Below are positions 35,288-47,878 of a stretch of 64,000 nt of DNA, piece after piece; position 1 is the first letter of the stretch, and the number at the start of each line of letters is the position of its first letter. The stretch is from Mytilus californianus (taxonomy: Eukaryota > Mollusca > Bivalvia > Mytilida > Mytilidae). The notes under the pieces are model-generated. The model did not search any database, was not told the DNA's origin, and saw only the letters and a program-made list of their open reading frames with translations. The DNA lies in the NCBI RefSeq assembly GCF_021869535.1, contig NW_026262712.1:108559640-108623639 (forward strand), in the 5' to 3' direction. Both the position numbers and the translations under genes were made by a program.

Positions 35288-36600
35288 GAGATTTGATGAT
35301 TTTAATACAAATTAATAAAAGAACGATTTTCGCCGATTTTAAACGCTTTCTATACAAATGTTCACTTATTTTGAGGGAATTTAATCAGCAATATTTCAGG
35401 ATTTTAATTCAACGAGCCAAAGTAATATTCAAATTTTACCAAAATCTGTGAAATAGCCAATAACCCCGCTGCATTTTTGCGCCTGTCCTTGACCTTAATG
35501 CAAATAAGGAATGTTGAGTGATTACGTATCAAGAATTACACGGCTGTCATTCGATATATCGAGAAATATTATCATGAATGAATCAGTAACAGTGGTCAAC
35601 CATTGCGACAGATCGTGAAAGATCTAGTATCAATACGTGAAAGCAATTTTAAAAGTACAATTCATCTGCAAAATCTGTGAAAATATCCGTTGTATTATCG
35701 TCAGGCGGGAAAAATCCGACAAAGATATATGTCTGTCAAAATGGTTCAACTTTCTTCATAAAACTGTGCAATAAGGTAAAGAAAAAATGCAGTACTTTTT
35801 ATGAAAACACAAAAGGCGACACAAAACCTTATGCGATCATTAAAGAAAAAAACACGTTTTGGATCTTTAATGGTCACATTCCACTAAATCATGATATATT
35901 TGAAACTAAATCTTTTGTTCATCACAGACAGTACAGTAAAGTGGAAGTAATGTTTTCCTTAAAACGGTTAAGATTATATTTTTTAAAAGGAAGGATTTTT
36001 CTGATTTTTAATCAAAATTGATCGTGAACGATCAAGAAACGAGTTATTTTGATCGTGAAAGCAATGCGTGACCAGACAAGTTCATCGTTGAAGGCAGTAC
36101 GGTGATCTGAAAATGCTTATGGTGGATAGTTGTCTCATGCAGTAATACCACATCTTCTTGATTTTCTATATTTATCATCAGAAAATAATTAAATCATTTT
36201 TACCATTGGTGTACTTTAATTGATTGAAGCGTGTGATATCCCATCAAGAACGTATTTTTAGGGTCCAAATGACCACCACCTCATTTTCCACAAAATCTTT
36301 AAAAAAACTAAATTTTAAAATAAAACTTACTATATTTATATCTATATACAAGTAGTACCTCCATGGTCATTCACATTGGAAAAATTAAACACATTTATGT
36401 TAAAAGTAAAGCGCTTTCTGTTCATTGCTTGAAAAATATTTTCATTTTTATATTAATTACCACATGTTAAGATCTGTTTTCACTTAAGATTAAAACATAA
36501 CTTGACACCCAAGAAAATAAGGCCACCAGGAGCCTAACTTGTCAAAAATAAATATCTTTGTATCTACTAGTATAATGTTAAATGAATGAGCGAATGTGCG
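35288..36600. other. Unit B sequence, no confirmed gene
   Basis: Pieces match 18180-19160 of unit A. Includes repeat-family ends at 35460-35500 (CCCCGCTGCATTTTTGCGCC) and a reversed family 1 fragment at 36080-36170. The 114-codon frame at 35677-36021 is not conserved as a frame in unit A. Confidence 0.4.
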
Positions 36601-36607
36601 AAGCGAG

Positions 36608-36830
36608 AGGTGGTCTAGAGGGTATTCTCTGGAAATACACTGAATGTGTGCGCTTTGATATATGTCATATTACCCAACTAGGTAGTCTAGAGTGTATTCC
36701 CTGGAAATACATGGAGTGTTTGCGCTTTGATATATGTCATATTACCCAACTAGGTGGTCTAGAGGGTATTTCCTGGAAATACATGGAGTGTTTGCGCTTT
36801 GATATATGTCATATTACCCAACTAGGTGGT
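36608..36830. repeat. Three exact-period 72-bp repeats
   Basis: AGGTGGTCTAGAGGGTATT-type units start at 36608, 36680 and 36752, with a partial fourth at 36824. Unit A has the sequence once (near 19170-19256). The 24-codon period keeps a frame open (CHITQLGG repeats), but there is no other sign of coding. Confidence 0.95.
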
Positions 36831-37483
36831 GTAAATTTCAACGTAAGTGCCTCTAGTGTGTTGGGATCGATTTTCTAGCCTGGTCTGTAAATTTATCAAT
36901 TGTGTTCTAATTCCGATCGTAACAAGTATGGATTCGCTTGCCTGGTGATGCATACATTACAGAATCCGCTTATCTTGCGGACACATTCAGTCTTGCTCAG
37001 TTTGGAGATAATAATTAGTCACCATAAGGGTTTGTTTTTCTCATGGTATGTATCTACAAAAATGTTTTTAATCTTAAGGGATAGTCAATTCGTTTGTTTA
37101 CGCTAAGCACGTAGAACTAGTAAAAACGGCTAACACTGTCCAACTCTAAGTCAAAGTCATATGTCCGGATGTACTCATCCTGTGAACTATAATTACTTTT
37201 TCAGCTCGAACGTAAATAATATAGCTTGGCGTAATTTATACAATAAAGGCAGGACTTTCTTTTAATCTTATCATTCGTTGTTTTAGAGGCACACAACTAA
37301 ATATCGGACCTATTGCTTTCTATGTTAACTCATTCATAGCTCTTTTGTCTAAAGTTCAAATAAAGTGACATCCATTTCAGGTCAAAGCACTACCTCAACT
37401 TGTATTGTGCTGAACACATTAACATACTTTTAATTGAATATAAGAGTGTACTGGTTCCTAGAACTTAGGAAGTACCAAAAACA

Positions 37484-37610
37484 GTGCCCTCGGTCATAAA
37501 CTTTACTCAGTACTCGGAGTACAAAATTTGCGCTCGGAACACCAAATCCAGTATTTTGATTGGTTGATTTCTGAGTCTGAGTACGATAATCGTTTTATGA
37601 CCGCGAGGCC
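37484..37610. mobile_element. Small fold-back insertion (~127 bp)
   Basis: Ends CTCGGTCATAAAC and GTTTTATGACCGCGAG are inverted. The sequence is absent from unit A, where the flanks are directly joined (AAAACAGGTACATCAGAACT). Confidence 0.8.
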
Positions 37611-38994
37611 AGGTACTTCAGAACTGAGAAACAGGCAAAATTTACCCTCCTTTTTAAATTTCATGCAATTTATTTTATTATTCAAAAGTGATCTACAATG
37701 ATTACCTGATATTAAGTTTTCATTTCATACCAAAATTACCAAAATATTCTTCATATTTTGAAAGTTACACGTACGTAGGAACTATTCTTTTTTAAATACG
37801 TAATACTTTCTCGTATGTTCATTCTGACCGGGCCCAAGTTAATGGTGTTACACCTTTTCACCTCCGGTATTAACACATTGCGTGGCATTGAAACGTTTAA
37901 CCACAACAAATTTAAACCAGGAATTCTGAAAATGTCAGCCGACGCATAATTGTTTACACCTGAATCAATTCAGAATGACAGATGAATTCTATCACAAAAA
38001 GATGTTTCTCAAAGTTTGTGATTTTTTTTATGAAAGCCGAGCTTTTACCGATATTTTAACACCGATATTCAATTTAGAATAGCATATGACACTTAATTCA
38101 ATTTCGATCTAGTCCCAGAACGGTAACAGTTTCTTCAATTTGTGATTTTTTTTTAAATTCTTTTTTTACACAACTATATTTAATCGAAAATTTGATTATT
38201 ACAATTTTAGCACATACAGATTTAAATAATCATAATAGAATTTTGTACATTTAAAAAAAAATATATAATTTTTATCACATTTCCCTCAAATTTTCACACA
38301 CCGCAAATTTGAAATCCCCGGAATCAATTATCATTTTCCATTGAAATTCTAGCACAAAAAGATATTTCTCAAAATTTGTGATTTTTTTTAACCAAAAAGA
38401 ATGATTTTTTTACAAAAATGTTCCCCCCTTTTTTTTTTGATAAAAATATCGACAAGGATCTTCCTCTTATAGATATAAATACTGTTCATAAACATTATTG
38501 ATATCAGATGAGGCATTCTTTACTCACAATAATGACATAAAAATGTTGACGGACGGCCAGACATTCAGTAATTGCTTTAGGGCACCACGGACTAGTCTGT
38601 ACGGTTATAAAACAAATCAGACCAAATAGCATTGCAGCATCATAGCATAACAGATTATTCCCCAACAAAGAGTGAACCGGAAAAGTCCTGGAAATCTAGT
38701 CTTTTGTTGTACCAATAAAATAATAAATGTTTTAACACTTTCAATAATTTGTGCAATAACAAATAAGCGACACCGTATCTTTCACGATCCTTTTCACGAT
38801 CTCAAAAATGTGGTTGCATACAGTAGACAAATGATTGGTATGTGTCTGCATACAATTGTGTTACTCTGTCAATTATTTCAAAAAACGGCATTTTACTCAA
38901 AATAACAGTTAAATTTGAAATTTCTATATTTACGATTTAGTAGTATTCTAAAAGCAATTATTAAAATGAATTTTCCTTACATCACTTGATTCTG

Positions 38995-39182
38995 AATAAA
39001 CTTTATCAATAACGCTCATGACTATAAATAAACTTCATCAAGAACGCTCTTGACTATAAATAAACTTCATCAAATACGCTCGTGACTATAAATAAACTTC
39101 ATCAATAACGCTCTTGACTAAATAAACGTCATCAAGAACGCTCTTGACTAAATAAACTTCATCAAGAACGCTCGTGACTATA
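38995..39182. repeat. Six tandem ~32-bp repeats
   Basis: Units of AATAAACTTCATCAAGAACG followed by CTCTTGACTATA, with small variations and two shortened copies. Confidence 0.95.
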
Positions 39183-39329
39183 TGTTTGAAAAGGCAAACA
39201 TACGAACCGTTTGAAAGCATAAAAATCTTCTTAAAAAGTATAAAACCGTCAAAAATCAAATTTGCCCTGGGAGGGAAGTTGCACCTTTTTCATAATAACA
39301 TATAATGTTACGATTGATTACTTTGGTCG

Positions 39330-39600
39330 ATACCCCCAGGGATATTATATACTTAAGTATAGAAATGTGGTCATCTGGGCTGCTCCGCGATAGTAAAAGA
39401 ATGGCAAAGAAAATCGTTCATGTGGCGGTACGGGTTGTATAAATACACAGCCACCTCCAGTCGGAGTAAGGACTTTAATTCCGATATCTTGTGTAGGAAG
39501 AGTCCCACGCTCTTTCTGCAAGTTAAAGAACCCTTGTAACAACTCTTTGACGGTTCCTTGTCCTATTACTGGCAAGATTCCTCACCATACCCAACAGACT
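39330..39600 (+). mobile_element. SINE copy, diverged (same family as 49080-49488)
   Basis: Shares CCCACGCTCTTTCTGCAAGT, AAAGAACCCTTGTAACAACT and CTTTGACGGTTCCT with the reference copy. No (ATCA)n tail seen; the antisense 76-codon frame is repeat-derived. Confidence 0.7.
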
Positions 39601-40931
39601 CTCGTTTATCAGTTACACATGCTTTAGTTTCATGCATAGGATAAAAAAAAATCGTTCGTTCATTAACCTCTTACCTGAACTATCATATAGGTAGTTATGT
39701 CACGTAGTGAACATTTAGGTTCGTGTATATATGAATGTAAATTACTAATGCTGATACAAAAAGCACGGTCATAAGACATAAAACGTTTCCCATATGTAGA
39801 TCTATGCAGACATTGATACTAGTATTTGTTATACGAATCGATTAGACTGGTTATTTTTCATGAAAGTTTTGCGGAGTCATTGACTTTAAAGTTAAAAATT
39901 GTCACCGCGGGTAAGGAGGTCATTCTGACATTGATCACTCCGATAAAGATGACAGTACTCACCTATATGCACATTTTGTATACATTTTATCCCAAATTTT
40001 ATAATATATTATACAGTTTCCACACGAATTTGTTATAGAAAGTCTAAAGACAAGACAGGTATAAATGACAAGATGTTACTCTTTAAGAAGATTATATATA
40101 AGGCTTGCCAGAAAATTTTAAGATATAAAGAAAAATATCAAACTTCAATTCTTCTTATAACAAAGAAAAGTTTTACGCATAAAGTCGTGCTATTGTAACA
40201 AACGGCCAAGTTATTGTATTATTAAGTGTATTTCTATTGATTTTGACAGTTTCTTCTTTTGTCTTTGTGTCACACCACAGTCCGGTTCATGTACATTATT
40301 TAACCCAACCACACACGTCATGTTGCTGTGCCAAGCCATGACATGTAATTTAATAGTTATTTTTGTACTCACTGGTTTATTTTTTATTTCGTTTTGATGT
40401 GAATTATCAAAGTTAGACCTCATAATGTTGTTTTTTAACATGATGAAATAAATAAAGTGGGACCAAGAGTTACAATTTAGTTTCTTCAAAGTAAAAAAGC
40501 CTTCTAACTCAAGCCTATGTTTCTTAGTTGAACAGTACAGTACTGCCTAGAAAATATCATAAAGAAAAAGGATAAGTTTACCAAAAATATTGACAGAAAT
40601 TCTGTAAAAAATAATACTTAAAATTATAAGTGACATAATTTTTACTTTAACATCATTATCAATGTGAAATTCAATTATTAGATTAGCTACCACAGCTAGT
40701 ACCCCTTGCCAAATTTCTCAGGGTATTTTATAGATCATGAAAGTAAACTTTAAAAAAAAGCAAAATGGGGCTTCTACTATTCAGATTGCTGTATCAGCTG
40801 GTATACATATTTATAAACAAAGTATTGTATATTTTACCTTAATAATTGGATATCTATATCACAGATGAAAGTTGGTGGGACAATTCTTGTGCCTTTTACT
40901 TTATTATCAATGGATTGATAAATTTGACAAG
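39601..40931. other. No recognised feature
   Basis: AT-rich. The small frames at 39826-40038 and 40211-40489 have no recognisable product. Confidence 0.45.
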
Positions 40932-41045
40932 ATTAGTTTGCTATTTGAATAAATTAAATTTTGTAAGAACACATCTCTATGAATTAAATTAGTTTGCTAT
41001 TTGAATAAATTAAATTTTGTAAGAACACATCTCTATGAATTAAAT
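40932..41045. repeat. Perfect tandem duplication of 56 bp
   Basis: ATTAGTTTGCTATTTGAATA through CTCTATGAATTAA occurs twice in a row without visible differences. Confidence 0.95.
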
Positions 41046-42825
41046 TTCTTCTTTGACTTTATAAACTTTTTTTTTTCACTTACTAGTATACTACAGTGGC
41101 TTATTTAGTAAAGAGATAACCAAAAATGCAAGGTTGTCAACTTTTAACCTAAATATGATAAACTGACCTTCATTTCCTTTTTCATGTTTTTTCCTCGCGA
41201 AATTTTCATTACAAGGTATTTTCTATTGCTATTTTTTGTGTTTTTGTCCATCCATAGGCTATCATTAATTTGTCAGATTTGCTTCCTGTATGAATGAAAT
41301 ATTCTAAGACGTACATTTTCAAACGATGATCTTTGTTTTACCTTTTCAATGTGTAAATTTTCACTATGCACATGACGCAGATACATATTTTGTTAACATT
41401 ATATGACGTATGTTGAAAAAAGAAAACAATGTCACCTTCAATTTGTGTAGGGGATGAAGAAGGGTTTTATATACTTTGAAATGGAGGTTTCGTATGGATA
41501 TTGTGAAAAACAACAACTTTTAATCACAATTACATTCATATCTCTAATAAAGTCAGTATTTAGAGTACTTTGGAAACAGGTACAATGAAAAGAGGATGAA
41601 CATTCACTGTTTCAAACTAGAAATGCAGCCCGCCAAAACCAGCTACAAATTGACATGACTTGTGGTCACTAAAATTGTTGTATTAGAGTAAAAAATGATG
41701 GCTTTATAATTGTGTAGAAATTTGAAATAGGTTACCTGGTTTCATTTAAGATTTTTACCGTTCTTGTCCGTATTTGGATACGCAAACGTCAAGTTATTTG
41801 AATTCGATGTTTTTGGCGAACAAAAAAGATGGCTGATAATTTTTAGAACGAACAGGATAAAGAAATAGCAAATAAAAGTTATTTTTGGCAATGTTTCTAT
41901 GTCGTATTGAAACTATATTGCTCACGAAACCTACGAACTTTAAAAATCAATTATGATAAAAGCATGACAAGTTGAAAAAAAAATTGTTTAAACGTCGATT
42001 TTTTAGCCGATTGATTTCGCGGAATTTTTAACGTCACCGACTGTAGCGCCACCTAATTAATTCCCCCCTGCTATTGTTGCTGATAGAGCTTGACGAAAAC
42101 GGACGTTTCCAAGGACTTGCTTTCCAACTGTATAAACGCGGCTCAAATCTGTAGCTATCGTTTGGAAAATGTTTGAAATTTTAAAAGAGACAAACCTTGG
42201 CACGTTGGTACCTCGTTTTAAAGATGAAAAAAAATCACATCTGATATTGTTGGAAAATTCTAATTATGAATTGCAAAGTTTAGGTTTAATCGATTGTTCT
42301 ACAATAATGAACATATACTGAAAGTTATTAAATTATGGGTCCTCGACTGTGTATTGAGCACCTGGAGTTCAAATATTTGATCTACCAGATGATATTCTGC
42401 ATTGTTTATTTTTGAATGCCAGTTTACTGTTTCTGATCTAGCAGCTCGTATCAGCTTCCAAAAGTGCAATTTATAGAAAAAATGAGACAGTGCAATTTAA
42501 CAAAAATCAACGTTTCAAGTTTTTCGGAGGAAGATTTAGATACATAATAAAGGGGCTAGTTGAAGAATTTCCCTGCTGTGGCGAAAATATGATAAAAGAA
42601 CTTTAGCTGTATACCTATGCTACTAATTTATTCACACAGTCATTTTTAAAAGTAATTTTAACATTAGCTATTAACGTTTCTACGCATGCATAATCATACC
42701 GGTATGGATGAAAGGAGATATGGGATGAACTTCAACTCGGTGATTTACATTTGCACGTAAAATCATTACGTTTGCGCTTTTTTTTTATTATGCTTGCTCA
42801 CATTTTTATTACAGCTTCAACTAGA
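41046..42825. other. No recognised feature
   Basis: No repeat family or coding segment that I can support. Confidence 0.4.
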
Positions 42826-42960
42826 CGGCTACCCGCGACATAAAAGGATCTTCACACAAACATCCAGATGTCGTTGGGTCTTAGATTTCGTGGGAAGCCG
42901 CTCATACCCACCACCAGACTCAAGGCACCGAACTGTTAAAAGGGCTAAGGTACCAACCGT
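42826..42960 (+). other. Possible exon after a splice acceptor-like site
   Basis: TTTTTATTACAG precedes a GC-richer open stretch (LDGYPRHKRIFTQTSRCRW and onward). It is followed by a G homopolymer and no clear donor. I do not recognise the protein sequence. Confidence 0.2.
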
Positions 42961-42974
42961 TCATCTTTTTTTAT

Positions 42975-42990
42975 GGGGGGGGGGGGGGGG
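42975..42990. repeat. Homopolymer of 16 G
   Basis: Uninterrupted G run, giving Gly-rich or Pro-rich spurious frames on the two strands. Confidence 0.95.
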
Positions 42991-45193
42991 CAGGGGAAGG
43001 AGGGAGGAGAGGCATATATTTCTTTTTAATTGTTTGATTCCAAATTTCTTGAAAAAAAACATTATTTATTTCTGAAGGAAAGCGAAAAGACTTTGTTTCC
43101 ATTGAAAATGAGGGAAAAAATATAACAACTATGAAATTGAAAAAATAATAAAAAGTCGAAAATATGTTTGTACTGAGCCCAAGAAAATACAGATGCTCCC
43201 GCCCACAAAAGATGAACAGTCGGTGCCTAACCAATCAGATTAGAATACAGATCCTGTGTCTAAGCTTCAAGGATCTGTTATAGAAAGAAGAATGGAGAGT
43301 TTTCGGATCATTGCAAGCACTTAATATCCCCAGCGCTGGACTTTACATCTCAAGACCAACTGGGCTCCATAATTATTACAGCTTGAGGATTGTGGATGTT
43401 AAAATATCTTCTTTCAAATAAAGTCCGGTTTTCCAACAGAAACTGTTATTGTCATACAGGCCTGTAAGGCCATGTGAGCTATTCTCGTCTTTAAGCATAC
43501 GTCGTCTGTAAACTTTCACATTTTCACCTTCTTCTCTGAAACCACTAAGCCAATTCTAATTAATCTTTGCAAGAATAATGTAGTGACATTCCTATAAAAA
43601 AGACCCTCAATTAGTTCCAACTGGTAAAAAATAATACCACCAGAGCCATCTTTAAATTTGACCGGTCAATCTAAAAAGTCCTCTTCACTGAAACTACAAC
43701 ATGATTGATGATTAGGAGACCCCTTTTAACGATTACCATTTTCCATTGATAGTTTGCCGATACTGGTCAAAGTAGCACATAGTTTCCATTGAACGGCAAC
43801 GGGAAATAGTATTATTAAACCACTTATTCATTAAAAAATGCGCAGAATGTCGAGATCCATACCTACATGTACTTCCTATTTCCATCAAATTAATTTTACG
43901 CCATGAATCCTTGTAAATGTAGGCGTATTTGGTTTTAAATAATAGTATTGTAAATATTTGTCCCTCCAAGCAAACCAAAATTGTGAAACCCTGGAAATAA
44001 ATTTTTTTCTCAATAAAGGTTCAATTCGAGGAGATTCAGTTTGCGGTTGCGGCTTTTAATCTTTTTGCGTTTATCTTGAAAACTACAATATATTTAAAAA
44101 AAAAAAAAAAGTGTTATGAAAACAATCTGAATATGCTCAGTAGTAAAGGTTCCATTTGGGCAATTTGGGTTCTTTTGAGCTGTGTTGTTTTGTTGCCTAT
44201 TATCTTGATAACTTATTTATAGAGAACCCTTTCCTTGCAAAATGGTAGGCAAGAACAGATTTACAAATAGATATGTCATTTTCTTTCATTGGGGGGGACC
44301 TGGGAGGAAATATAGGAATTTCTCTTATTATTTCAAATCCCCACCTTGAAAAAGGAAAATAAATTACAGAGCCCCCTTTCGAAAGACATAAATATTTCAA
44401 CCGCCCCGCACACACATTTCTCAATACTTTTGTTCGTTATTACAAAAAATGCATATAGTTTCTATTTCTATTATAAGTATAAAAAATTGCATCAGTTGTG
44501 GATCTAGAACTTCAAGCGTGGAAGTTATTTGCGACTTCAGGAAACTTTATTTGGATATGCCGGTTATTGTCTCGTTGATATTTACCGCACCTTCTTCAAT
44601 TTTAGCTTTAGATACAAATATAGGATTTGGATCTTAACAATTGAGGCGAGCGGAGCGAGGCGAACAAAATTGATGTCTTTCGAGCCAATATGTTATACTT
44701 CTTTTACTGTAGGGGGAAGTGTAGGGTGTGGGTCCCCTTGTTACGCATCTCCAGGTAATAAAGGAAAATCATTTATGTGAAAACTTGTTAAAAATGCCAA
44801 ACTTGACTCCCAGATATTATCTTAAACTATTATTTCATATGCTCAGTCATGAGATTTACGATTAAACATGTATGGAAACAGCTATTAGTATTATAAGTGC
44901 TTTTACTATATGGAGAGGAGTATAATCAGGAAAACTTCGAGAAAACCTGCATAAACTAAGAGAACAAACCATTAATCTCTGATATTGTCGTTCTTCGTGT
45001 CCAATAAACAAACAGAAGATTGTCATGACTTACATGAAACAAATATTGAAATGAAGATTGAAGCCAAAAATGATGACATAAGAGATACAGATATGACATC
45101 TGAATCAAGTGTTAGACACTCCTGCTAAATAATCATATACTGATTTAGTGTATTCATCAAATTAGCTATACTATTTGCATGTTTGATTTACCG
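42991..45193. other. No recognised gene
   Basis: Contains short GC-rich repeat debris (for example GAGGCGAGCGGAGCGAGGCG at ~44643). Small frames around 43733-44780 are unassigned. Confidence 0.4.
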
Positions 45194-45221
45194 CCCCCCC
45201 CCCCCCCCCCCCCCCCCCCCC
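45194..45221. repeat. Homopolymer of 28 C
   Basis: An unusually long C run in an AT-rich genome. The exact length in an assembly is unreliable. Confidence 0.9.
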
Positions 45222-45359
45222 TCATTTGAAGTATTAATAAAATGCTCCGCAGGAAGCAGCTTCATACGACCGCAGAGGTCGAACCATGAACAGTTGGGGA
45301 CATAATATGGACATAAAATAGGTTTCTGACACAGAATGAATGTCCTCTAAGATCTTAAA

Positions 45360-46000
45360 AATTGAAATTAACCTATTATGGTCCAATATCCAAAATCTAA
45401 ATATGTTGTTTGATTCAGCATATCAAAGAACCCCAAGTATTCAATTTTTGATGAAATCAAACAAAGTTTTATTTTGGACCCTTTGGACCTTAATGTAGAC
45501 CAGTTGGAAAACCGAGCCCAAAAACAATAATCTAAATACATGGTTAGATTTGAACAGCATATCAAAGAATCCAAAGAATTCATTTTTTTTAAATCAAACA
45601 AAAGTTTTAATTGTGGACCCTTTGGACCTTGACGTGGACCAATTTGAAAACCGAGCCCAAAATCAAAACTCTAAATACATGGTTAGATTCGGCATATCAA
45701 AGAACCGCATTATTTCAAATTTTTATGAAAGCAAACGAAGTTTAATTTTTGACACTTTGGACCTCAATGTGGACCAATTTAAAAACGGGGCCTAAAATTC
45801 AAAATCTAAATACATGGTTAAACTCAGAATATGAAAGAACCCAAATAATTCCTTTTTTGTTGAAATCAAACAAAGTTTCATTTTGGACCCTTTGGACCTT
45901 AATATGGACCAATTTAAAAACTGGGCCAAAATTCAAAATCTAAATAAATGGTTAGATTCAGAATATTAAAGAACCCCAAGAATTCAAGACTTTGAATTAA
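45360..46000 (+). repeat. Five tandem ~135-bp repeats
   Basis: The anchor TCTAAATA occurs at 45396, 45531, 45670, 45805 and 45939. Each unit also has CAAAGAACCCCAAG-type and TTTGGACCTTAATGTGGACC phrases. The unit is the tail of the dispersed repeat found once, reversed, at 3070-3400. Confidence 0.9.
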
Positions 46001-46370
46001 AACCCATTTAAATTGGCCAAGAAATAAGCAATTCATACAAAGTATTAGAAGAGTATATTTTTTGGCCACTAATTCCTAATTTCATAGAGATCCATACACT
46101 TATACACAAGTTATTGTCCTGAAACAAGAAAATGCTTGTTGTTTGGCCTTTTTTGGCTTCTAGTTGCTAAACAGTTAGGACAATAACCACCAAAATCAAT
46201 CCCAAACTCCCTTATGTGGTATGGAACCTTGTGGTATAATTTAAAGAGGAGATCCTTACACTTATACTCAAGTCATTGTCTGGAAACCAAATGTCTTCGG
46301 ACGACGACGACGACGACATCGCCATACCATTATACGGCTGCATTTTTTTGCAGTCGTATACAAAATTGGA
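46001..46370 (+). repeat. Rest of the same mussel repeat, with (GAC)n and a short hairpin
   Basis: GGCCAAGAAATAAGCAATTC matches 3250 in reverse. It ends in a GACGAC run (46299-46317) and the hairpin TATACGGCTGCA / TGCAGTCGTATA (46331-46360). Confidence 0.65.
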
Positions 46371-46499
46371 TACCCCCTTTCAATTCCTAAAAAAATTCAA
46401 GACCCCCCTTCTTAATTTCCTCCTGTCTCCCCTTTTCAGGTTACAAATGACTGGTCCCTTTACAGATGTTATTACCCTTCCAATGTCTGATGTCTGATA

Positions 46500-46978
46500 A
46501 AAAGACATTGAAATACCTTCAAATACAGGACAACCCATCCGTTATGCCGCATAATATCTGTGTACAGGAAACAACCCAACTAATATGAAAACAGATGAAA
46601 CAAAGAGCAGACTAGTAACACAAACATATATGCTACAGACAGTTAGGTCTAGACACAATAAGAATATATCCCCAATATGTATATTGTGTAATGCAGCAGA
46701 TGAAGATCTAGAACACTTCACACTTTCATGCAGTAGACATAAGCATACACATGAAAGTCACCTCCAAGTAATAAAATCATACCTGGAAAACTTAAAGAAT
46801 GGGCTCTATTAGAACTTGTTGACTGTGACATGCCTACACAAATTGTGATGGACTGTACTCACAAAAGCATTAACTATGGATTCCATATGACAAAACAACA
46901 CTACATAGAGCTAGAAAACCTCACTCGGTTGTTCTTCTACAATATGTATACCAGTAGAATGAGACAGATGGCAGGGTA
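46500..46978 (+). pseudogene. 3' end of a LINE ORF2 (Zn-knuckle-like C-terminus), frameshifted
   Basis: The frame at 46585-46812 gives KSRLVTQTYMLQTVRSRHNK and CILCNAADEDLEHFTLSC, the Cys-His region typical of Jockey/CR1-like ORF2 C-termini. A one-base frame change near 46800 allows continuation (EWALLELVDCDMPTQIVMDC to RMRQMAG, then TAG at ~46978). The reverse transcriptase is absent; a 5'-truncated, decayed copy. Confidence 0.7.
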
Positions 46979-47163
46979 GGGGTGAGAGCGTAGTGAAGGC
47001 ATATCTAGAAGCATTTGATATTTTCTAAAATAAGACAATCCACTTGTATAAATATATATGTTAATATGAGTTTTTAGAGGCTGCAGGTGTATATTTGTAC
47101 AAAGCGCATTAGATATCTTACTATGTAGGAGTGCGCCGATATAGAACGGCGATTCATACCTGT

Positions 47164-47194
<31 letters not shown>

Positions 47195-47195
47195 A
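47164..47195. repeat. (GAAA)n microsatellite
   Basis: About eight GAAA/AAGA units in a row. Confidence 0.95.
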
Positions 47196-47514
47196 TACAA
47201 TCTTGACAATCTTCAATTTACGATAAATAAAATTAAAAATCTATATATATATTAACATACATCCAATATCAGTGCTCTAAAAAAATAACTTACTTTACCC
47301 TCAGTAGGGTACACAAAAGGAGAACCTAATGCTAGTAAATTTAAACACTTTCTCCCCATAATTTTCTCAGTCCTGGTCCGGCATCTAGTCCGGATCCGGG
47401 TTTCAGACCAAAGTACGGGTCCGGAGTCCCGTCCGGTCGAGTTTCAGAGCGTACCAATCAAATACACTGTTACAAAAGCAACGAGGTATCCTATGATGCA
47501 AAGTATTTATAAAT

Positions 47515-47870
47515 TTTTAAGAACATATATTTTATTTTATGAACACACATTTTTTTTTTTAATTAAAATTTTGTGTTTATGAATATATATTGAAGTTTTT
47601 ATGAATATGTATTCAACTTTTATGAACAATTATTTAATTCAATGAACAAATATTTCTTTTTTATGTTTTTATTTGTTTTTATGAACAATTATTTTTTTTT
47701 ATGAACATTAATAATTTTTTAAGAACAAATATTTTTTTTATGAACATATATTTATGTTTTTATGAATATATATTCTATTTTATGAACACAAATATTGATT
47801 TTTTTAATATATATTTTCTTGTTATGAATTATTTAATTTTATGAACATATATTTTATTTTTTGTGAATAT
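47515..47870. repeat. AT-rich degenerate minisatellite
   Basis: Repeated TTTTATGAACATATATTTT-type units of 25-40 bp with variable spacing. Confidence 0.85.
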
Positions 47871-47878
47871 TGCAACGT

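Larger units (their letters stand above)
22150..38800. repeat. Segmental duplication, unit B
   Basis: Second copy of the ~17-kb unit, in the same orientation as unit A and only ~1.5 kb from it. It contains sulfotransferase B. Private insertions relative to unit A include 23800-24040 (dispersed repeat), 27345-29490 (TIR element), 29585-30590 (SINE array), 31860-32265 (dispersed repeat), 33358-34890 (TIR element), 34949-35287 (fold-back) and 37484-37610 (fold-back). Confidence 0.75.

Noticed and set aside
38995-39182. CRISPR-like array
   Set aside because: Units are contiguous with no unique spacers: a plain minisatellite in a eukaryotic genome.
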